A stretch of 33,890 nucleotides of DNA, from IMG/VR virus record IMGVR_UViG_3300044733_004742, positions 1 to 33,890 of that record; one strand, written 5' to 3'. The notes beneath the pieces were generated by a model. The model ran no database searches. It saw only the letters and a program-made list of their open reading frames with translations, and was not told the DNA's origin. Source of the stretch: a virus. Numbering within the stretch: position 1 is the stretch's first letter; the number at the start of each line of letters is the position of its first letter. Below, in pieces: positions 30,343 to 33,890 of the stretch. Both the position numbers and the translations under genes were made by a program.

Positions 30343-30921
30343 TTAGGGCATAAAATAGCCAGGGTGTGGTATTAAGCAATCCATATATGCATACCGTGTA
30401 CCAGAAGTAACCTCAAGTGTTTCATGCTCATATTCTCTATCAACTTTAAAAATCAATAAATCATTTTCTTCTGGCTTATACTTAAAATTAATTTTTGGAA
30501 AGTTAATCTCTCCGCCTTCAAAATCTCCAATATATAAACCTATTTTATAATAAGCTATTGGATCATCGTTAATATAAAAAGAAGAATTGTTATTTATTTC
30601 AGCAAATTGTCCAGTTTTTAATCTTACAAAATTAGCATGTTGATACATCCAATACTCTGGAGCAAAATAGTTAAATATTGGATCATGAAATTGATTATCT
30701 ATAACATCAAGGCTGCACTTATCTCCCCAAAATGTACCTTCAATGTCGCCTATTTCATAGTTTCCATGTCTATGCCAATCGTTTTCTTGAAAACTATTTA
30801 GTTTATCTTTATATGTTGTTAATAATTCTGGATCCAAATAATTTTTAATTAAATAAATTTCGTCAAACAGCTTAACTGTTTTAGGATCAGATTTAAATCT
30901 AGGCTCAGTTACGAGCATCAT
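30343..30921 (-). CDS. 2OG-Fe(II) oxygenase-like protein lacking the HxD motif
   Basis: A 192-residue protein whose second half follows the prolyl-4-hydroxylase fold: YYKIGLYIGDFEGGEINFP (125-143), then DLLIFKV and EHETLEVTSGTRYAYMD with the distal His166 and the 2OG-binding Arg176. The metal-binding HxD expected near 106-112 is replaced by FAEINNN, so iron binding is likely lost. It could be a non-catalytic partner of the next oxygenase, with which it is co-transcribed and overlaps by 17 bases, or a decaying copy. It ends 6 bases from tRNA-Asn on the opposite strand. Confidence 0.7.
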   Translation of the reverse strand: MMLVTEPRFKSDPKTVKLFDEIYLIKNYLDPELLTTYKDKLNSFQENDWHRHGNYEIGDIEGTFWGDKCSLDVIDNQFHDPIFNYFAPEYWMYQHANFVRLKTGQFAEINNNSSFYINDDPIAYYKIGLYIGDFEGGEINFPKINFKYKPEENDLLIFKVDREYEHETLEVTSGTRYAYMDCLIPHPGYFMP

Positions 30922-31645
30922 CGGCAGTCCAAAGGTCTCCGAGTAGCCATCTTCCTATAGACTCTTCAGATCTGTCAGTTACATACTTAAAGTATTTGTC
31001 GCTTTTATAATTATAAAAGGTTCCTGGCGCCATGTCATATTTTGTTGCAAAACAAGAGAATGCGTACCTTACGCCTTTAGTTACAGGTTTAGTTGCATGA
31101 AAATATGGAGCTTCTGCTCCGTGAATAACCACGTCTCCAGGTTCTGGCTTATATACTAATTCTCCAGGCATGCATTCAATATCACCATTAGGCTTTAATG
31201 TGCCATCTGCTAAAAATGCTGGATAAAAAACTTCTCCGCCTTCAAATTCAGATAGGTAGGTTACTACTCCGTAATCAATAAGACTACATGTTCCGTATGT
31301 ATCTTCTTGAGTTAACTCATGAGCCTTGTCTTTTCCAGGATTGTCTGCATGTAAAAACATTCCTTCGTGACCAACTCTAGATGTAATTACTTGTGATTGA
31401 GGATTAATTACATAATCTGGGTAGAGCAATTCTGAAACATGCTCCCATAGATCTATAATTCCAGGCACTGGCGGACTCATTTTATCGTCATACCAAGGAA
31501 TTGCATTGCCCTCTTCTTTAAAAGATTCTGGGTTAAATGTGTCTAATATTTTAACAAATCTATCGCACATTTCACGAGGAACATACCCTTTAAATACGTA
31601 TATACCTTCGGTTAATTTAGTGCATTCTGGCTTATCATAGAACAT
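30905..31645 (-). CDS. 2OG-Fe(II) dioxygenase (prolyl-4-hydroxylase-like)
   Basis: A 246-residue oxygenase that would use 2-oxoglutarate, oxygen and iron to hydroxylate a substrate. The metal triad is complete: His99/Asp101 in FLHADNPG and His183 in PYFHATKP, with Arg193 in GVRYAF for 2OG. The double-stranded beta-helix is marked by YLSEFEGGEVFYP and KPEPGDVVIH. The N-terminal helix region is typical of P4Hc proteins. The ATG starts 6 bases after a reverse-strand -10, so its message is probably leaderless. The substrate is unknown; phage relatives are common in aquatic phages. Confidence 0.86.
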   Translation of the reverse strand: MFYDKPECTKLTEGIYVFKGYVPREMCDRFVKILDTFNPESFKEEGNAIPWYDDKMSPPVPGIIDLWEHVSELLYPDYVINPQSQVITSRVGHEGMFLHADNPGKDKAHELTQEDTYGTCSLIDYGVVTYLSEFEGGEVFYPAFLADGTLKPNGDIECMPGELVYKPEPGDVVIHGAEAPYFHATKPVTKGVRYAFSCFATKYDMAPGTFYNYKSDKYFKYVTDRSEESIGRWLLGDLWTADDARN

Positions 31646-31651
31646 ATATGT

Positions 31652-31660
31652 ATTATATCA
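31652..31660 (-). promoter_or_regulatory. Reverse extended -10 promoter, leaderless
   Basis: Read on the minus strand, TGATATAAT is a perfect extended -10. Six bases separate it from the ATG (31643-31645) of the oxygenase gene. No clear -35. It faces away from the forward promoter at 31698-31706, so the two share a region of about 45 bases. Confidence 0.6.
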
Positions 31661-31697
31661 CAGCTAAAATTCGACCCTTCCTACAATATAAATAAAA

Positions 31698-31706
31698 TGC
31701 TATAAT
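31698..31706 (+). promoter_or_regulatory. Forward extended -10 promoter, leaderless
   Basis: TGCTATAAT is an extended -10. Six bases separate it from the ATG at 31713. The -35 region is weak. There is no ribosome site in the six bases, so the message should be leaderless. Confidence 0.6.
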
Positions 31707-31712
31707 ATATAA

Positions 31713-32000
31713 ATGAGTATAGAAAACCATAAATGGGTTCGCCTACCTAGCGGGGAATTAAACGAGGCCTATCTTGACCATAACACACACAAAGGTCCTT
31801 TTTGTGTAAACTGTTCTAAATTTTTCTGTTTACAATGTGAAAAAGACTTAGGGTTAAATAGTGGTGGATCTGCATCTGATGGATCTGTAGATTACTATTT
31901 ACCTAAGTGTGAAGCAAATCTTGATAATGAGGTAGAAGCGTGGTCTCCAATTGGTGGAGAACTAGCAGTTTCATTAATAGAAAGAAAAGTACATGCCTAA
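31713..32000 (+). CDS. Small Cys-rich protein
   Basis: A 95-residue protein with CVNCSKFFCLQCEKDLG near the middle, a four-cysteine zinc-like knot, and a later LPKCEAN. It starts at a leaderless promoter and overlaps the next oxygenase gene by 8 bases. Function unknown; it may be an adaptor for the oxygenase. Confidence 0.55.
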   Translation: MSIENHKWVRLPSGELNEAYLDHNTHKGPFCVNCSKFFCLQCEKDLGLNSGGSASDGSVDYYLPKCEANLDNEVEAWSPIGGELAVSLIERKVHA

Positions 32001-32580
32001 TCCAGTATACGTTAAAAACGATATTTTGTTGATAGAAGATTTTTTAACACCAGAAGAAACACAAAAACTTTTTGAGTTTGCAAGCAACCCCGAAGCAGAC
32101 TGGTCGTACCAATATGATTATGATATTGCAGAACAAGCTTCTCAAGGCGGTAAGTTTAAAGAAGGTGATCCAGAGTTTGATGAAGTAGTTGCAAAGAAAA
32201 ACCCATTTTGGTCAGACAAGATGCTTGCAATAAAGTTTCCAGCACTACAAACAGAATTAACAAAAAGAACATTAGCAGTTTTTGATGATAAATATAGAAT
32301 TAATCAGATTGCAAGAATCCAAAGACAGTACCCTGGATCAGAACTAAAGCAACACCACGATCAGGGCTATGATTTAACTTTACAAAGAGCTGTCATTATT
32401 TATTTAAACGATAACTATGAAGGCGGAGAAATTTATTTTACACAACATGATGTTAGGTTAAAACCAAAGGCTGGGTCACTAATAACTTTCCCAGGCACAG
32501 ACGATTACTTGCATGGAGTTGCAACAGTTCAGCCAGGTGAAACAAGGTACGTTATAAGCACCTTTGCTTTCAATAAATAG
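31993..32580 (+). CDS. 2OG-Fe(II) dioxygenase, second active-type copy
   Basis: A 195-residue P4Hc-type oxygenase. The triad is His121/Asp123 (QHHDQG) and His174 (DYLHGV), and the 2OG Arg185 is in GETRYVIST. The fold shows RAVIIYLNDNYEGGEIYF and AGSLITFPG. Compared with the reverse-strand oxygenase it is shorter and separate in sequence, so it is not a recent duplicate. It precedes a stand-alone NAD-binding protein whose ribosome site overlaps this gene's stop. Confidence 0.86.
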   Translation: MPNPVYVKNDILLIEDFLTPEETQKLFEFASNPEADWSYQYDYDIAEQASQGGKFKEGDPEFDEVVAKKNPFWSDKMLAIKFPALQTELTKRTLAVFDDKYRINQIARIQRQYPGSELKQHHDQGYDLTLQRAVIIYLNDNYEGGEIYFTQHDVRLKPKAGSLITFPGTDDYLHGVATVQPGETRYVISTFAFNK

Positions 32581-32592
32581 GGGGAGATTAAA

Positions 32593-33129
32593 ATTTTAAA
32601 AGTATCAATAATTGGATGCGGTTTTGTAGGAGCCAGACTTGTAGAAGAAATAAACTCTGAAAGAGAAGAAAGTTTTCTACTGGCAAGAGAAGAGCACGGA
32701 GCTAAGATTGTTTTAAACACCGTTTTAGTTAAAAATGTTGCAAAGTATTCTGATAACACACCAGCTAACTACACATCTAATCTTAATGATTTATTGTCTG
32801 ATGACTCAAACCTTGTAATAGATGCTAGCAATAATTCAACATCTGAGTGGGCTAGAGGAACATTAACTGAGCTAGCTAAAGCTGGAAAGTCTGTAATAAT
32901 TCTAAACAAACCTTTGCTTGTTGATAATGTAAATCTTTTTGGTGAGTTAGAAAAAACTTACGGCGTAAAATTTTTAATTGGTGCTTGCATTTCAAAAAAC
33001 TCTCCAATTAACGTAAGCCCACTTAATTATTTATTTAATGGCACTGAACGATTTGAACAGCGTGGGCACTCCTCAGATGAAGTATGCCGAGCAATTTTTG
33101 AAGAAGTTCTATATTTTTATAATAAGTAA
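32593..33129 (+). CDS. Homoserine-dehydrogenase-like NAD(P)-binding domain, likely ATT start
   Basis: From ATT at 32593 the frame encodes 178 residues starting ILKVSIIGCGFVGARLVEEI, a Rossmann GxGxxG (8-13). It continues with NLVIDASNN (73-81) and AGKSVIILNKPLLV (97-110), as in the NAD domain of homoserine and aspartate dehydrogenases. No ATG, GTG or TTG occurs in frame between the upstream stop (32578-32580) and about 32785, and a start there would delete the Rossmann motif. A GGGGGAG ribosome site ends 6 bases before the ATT. The catalytic domain of these enzymes is missing and the C-terminus is unlike them. It may be a redox-cofactor-binding accessory or a truncated enzyme. Confidence 0.68.
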   Translation: MLKVSIIGCGFVGARLVEEINSEREESFLLAREEHGAKIVLNTVLVKNVAKYSDNTPANYTSNLNDLLSDDSNLVIDASNNSTSEWARGTLTELAKAGKSVIILNKPLLVDNVNLFGELEKTYGVKFLIGACISKNSPINVSPLNYLFNGTERFEQRGHSSDEVCRAIFEEVLYFYNK

Positions 33130-33133
33130 AATA

Positions 33134-33142
33134 TGATATAAT
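33134..33142 (+). promoter_or_regulatory. Extended -10 promoter for the heat-shock gene
   Basis: TGATATAAT is a perfect extended -10 just after the NAD-protein gene. The start is expected near 33149, which is the first base of the hairpin at 33149-33169. The leader is about 50 bases long. Confidence 0.6.
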
Positions 33143-33148
33143 TGTTAC

Positions 33149-33169
33149 AGGACGCCCAATAGGGGTCCT
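33149..33169 (+). promoter_or_regulatory. 5' leader hairpin of the hsp20 message
   Basis: AGGAC at 33149-33153 pairs with GTCCT at 33165-33169, and CCC pairs with GGG around the loop AATA; one G is bulged. The transcript should begin at this hairpin, which could protect its 5' end. A second weak stem (TTATTC at 33177-33182 with GAATAA at 33194-33199) encloses much of the AAAGGGG ribosome site. Confidence 0.5.
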
Positions 33170-33200
33170 AATTAACTTATTCGCTTGAAAGGGGAATAAA

Positions 33201-33617
33201 ATGGTAACACAATTCGCAATGGATCTATTCAATGATCCTTTTTTTATTGGCTTTAACAGAGACCTAGCCCGTCTAAATAGTGCACACAAAATCAACTCTC
33301 AATCATATCCTCCGTATGATCTTCTTAAATTAGATGAAGATACATACAGACTGTCTCTTGCTATTGCAGGGTTTACCAAGGAAGATATTAGTGTTTCAGT
33401 AGACAACGGAACACTTATTATTAAGGGTGAAATTGTAGAAGTTGCAGATGCAGAAATTGTTCACAAAGGTATCGCTAGCAGAAAGTTTGTCAGATCGTTT
33501 GCTTTAGGCGAATACATGGAAGTATCTGGTGCAGAGCTAAAGGACGGCATGCTACACATTAGTGTGGATCGTATTGTTCCAGAAGAAAAAAAGCCTAAAA
33601 CAATTAAAATCAAGTAA
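33201..33617 (+). CDS. Small heat-shock protein (Hsp20/alpha-crystallin)
   Basis: A 138-residue chaperone that holds unfolding proteins. The alpha-crystallin domain (about 32-125) has PYDLLKLDEDTYRLSLAIAG, FTKEDISVSVDNGTLIIKGE, the SRKFVRSFALGEYME strand and the ELKDGMLHISV closing segment, with a short Lys-rich tail. The N-terminus contains a phage-typical DLFNDPFFIGFNRDL. Hsp20 genes are known in T4-like cyanophages, where they are thought to aid capsid and tail folding. Here it follows an extended -10 promoter and structured leader, so it should be a separately expressed gene. Confidence 0.9.
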   Translation: MVTQFAMDLFNDPFFIGFNRDLARLNSAHKINSQSYPPYDLLKLDEDTYRLSLAIAGFTKEDISVSVDNGTLIIKGEIVEVADAEIVHKGIASRKFVRSFALGEYMEVSGAELKDGMLHISVDRIVPEEKKPKTIKIK

Positions 33618-33619
33618 GG

Positions 33620-33625
33620 TATAAT
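33620..33625 (+). promoter_or_regulatory. -10 promoter for the structured RNA and nuclease gene
   Basis: TATAAT lies 3 bases after the hsp20 stop, with the start expected near 33632, at the start of the structured region. No -35 or TG extension is seen, so the call depends on the -10 and the position. Confidence 0.45.
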
Positions 33626-33628
33626 AGA

Positions 33629-33712
33629 AGTCTGCACCCCGTCACTGGGGAGTCGCAGACTATTCGGGTCGCTACCCGAAGGATGGACCTGAGCACGTCC
33701 CGAAACTGCTCA
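33629..33712 (+). ncRNA. Structured leader or small RNA with a likely H-type pseudoknot
   Basis: About 84 bases with three structures in order. First, AGTCTGC (33629-33635) pairs with GCAGACT (33655-33661) and encloses CCCC/GGGG (33637-33640, 33647-33650). Second, TTCGGGT (33663-33669) pairs with ACCCGAA (33674-33680) around CGCT. Third, GGAC (33685-33688) pairs with GTCC (33697-33700) while TGAGCA (33690-33695) inside its loop pairs with TGCTCA (33707-33712), a pseudoknot with loops of 1, 1 and 6 bases. The nuclease ribosome site AAGGAGAG follows 9 bases on. It is far richer in G+C than its surroundings. It could be a cis-regulator or a stable small RNA; no Rfam family was recognised. Confidence 0.62.
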
Positions 33713-33731
33713 TTAAAATTTAAGGAGAGTT

Positions 33732-33890
33732 ATGTTTGAATACAGAGTTAAGCAGGTAACAAGGATAGTGGACGGAGATACTATTGATGTTGATATTGAT
33801 CTTGGATTCAGCATTTCATATTCTCAAAGACTTAGACTAGCTGGCATCGACACACCAGAGTCTAGAACAACAGATAAACTTGAAAAAACA
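33732..33890 (+). CDS. Staphylococcal-nuclease-like protein (3' partial)
   Basis: Fifty-three residues are present before the right edge. RIVDGDTIDVDIDLG (12-26) and LRLAGIDTPESR (36-47) are the first two blocks of the thermonuclease (SNase) family, where the acidic residues bind calcium and an Arg helps cleave nucleic acid. The rest, including the second catalytic region, is outside the window. It has a strong AAGGAGAG site and follows a structured RNA leader. It likely degrades host or competing nucleic acid. Confidence 0.85.
   Translation, partial: MFEYRVKQVTRIVDGDTIDVDIDLGFSISYSQRLRLAGIDTPESRTTDKLEKT

Overview
This window looks like part of the genome of a tailed double-stranded DNA phage (Caudoviricetes), and most of it is a dense forward-strand array of genes that overlap by TAATG or ATGA. 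The hallmark genes are a tail-fibre gene cut by the left edge, a DnaB-type helicase, a CHC2/Toprim primase, a DnaE-type DNA polymerase III alpha, RecA, a RuvC-like resolvase, a Cas4-like nuclease and a terminase pair. The DNA is AT-rich. The host is probably a low-GC actinobacterium, perhaps an uncultured aquatic one. Three things suggest this: a DnaE-type polymerase, several promoters placed so that the mRNA would start at or next to the ATG (leaderless messages are common in Actinobacteria), and cobalamin genes of an actinobacterial type. The host is an inference and no host marker is present.

Layout: 1-3.4 kb holds the end of the tail-fibre gene and small tail-associated genes, closed by a promoter, operator and terminator-like block at 3430-3494. 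From 3.5 to 14.4 kb lie a metallophosphoesterase, small zinc proteins and the replication and recombination genes. From 14.4 to 16.1 kb there are small membrane proteins, a secreted transcobalamin-like (DUF4430-type) protein and a PduO-type cobalamin adenosyltransferase. From 16.1 to 19.8 kb lie a Cas4-like nuclease, RuvC, a DXD glycosyltransferase, a methyltransferase and a DUF1599/NTP-pyrophosphatase-like protein. The terminase genes follow at 19.8-22.2 kb.

From 22.4 to 30.2 kb there is a carbohydrate-type accessory block: two related SGNH hydrolase-like proteins around a carbamoyltransferase, a nucleotidyltransferase-HAD fusion, a cupin, a GDPD-like protein and two GT61-like glycosyltransferases. 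tRNA-Arg(UCU) and tRNA-Asn(GUU) follow. The only two reverse-strand genes are 2OG-Fe(II) oxygenase-like and face a third such gene through a divergent promoter. The right end has a stand-alone NAD-binding protein that seems to start at ATT, a small heat-shock protein, a structured RNA with a likely pseudoknot, and a staphylococcal-nuclease-like gene cut by the right edge.

The most interesting proposal is a phage cobalamin capture and activation cassette (15013-16093). Next are the structured RNA at 33629-33712, the repeated leaderless promoter layout, the ATT-started gene and the glycan/carbamoyl island. No capsid, portal, integrase, lysis or ribonucleotide reductase gene was seen in the window.
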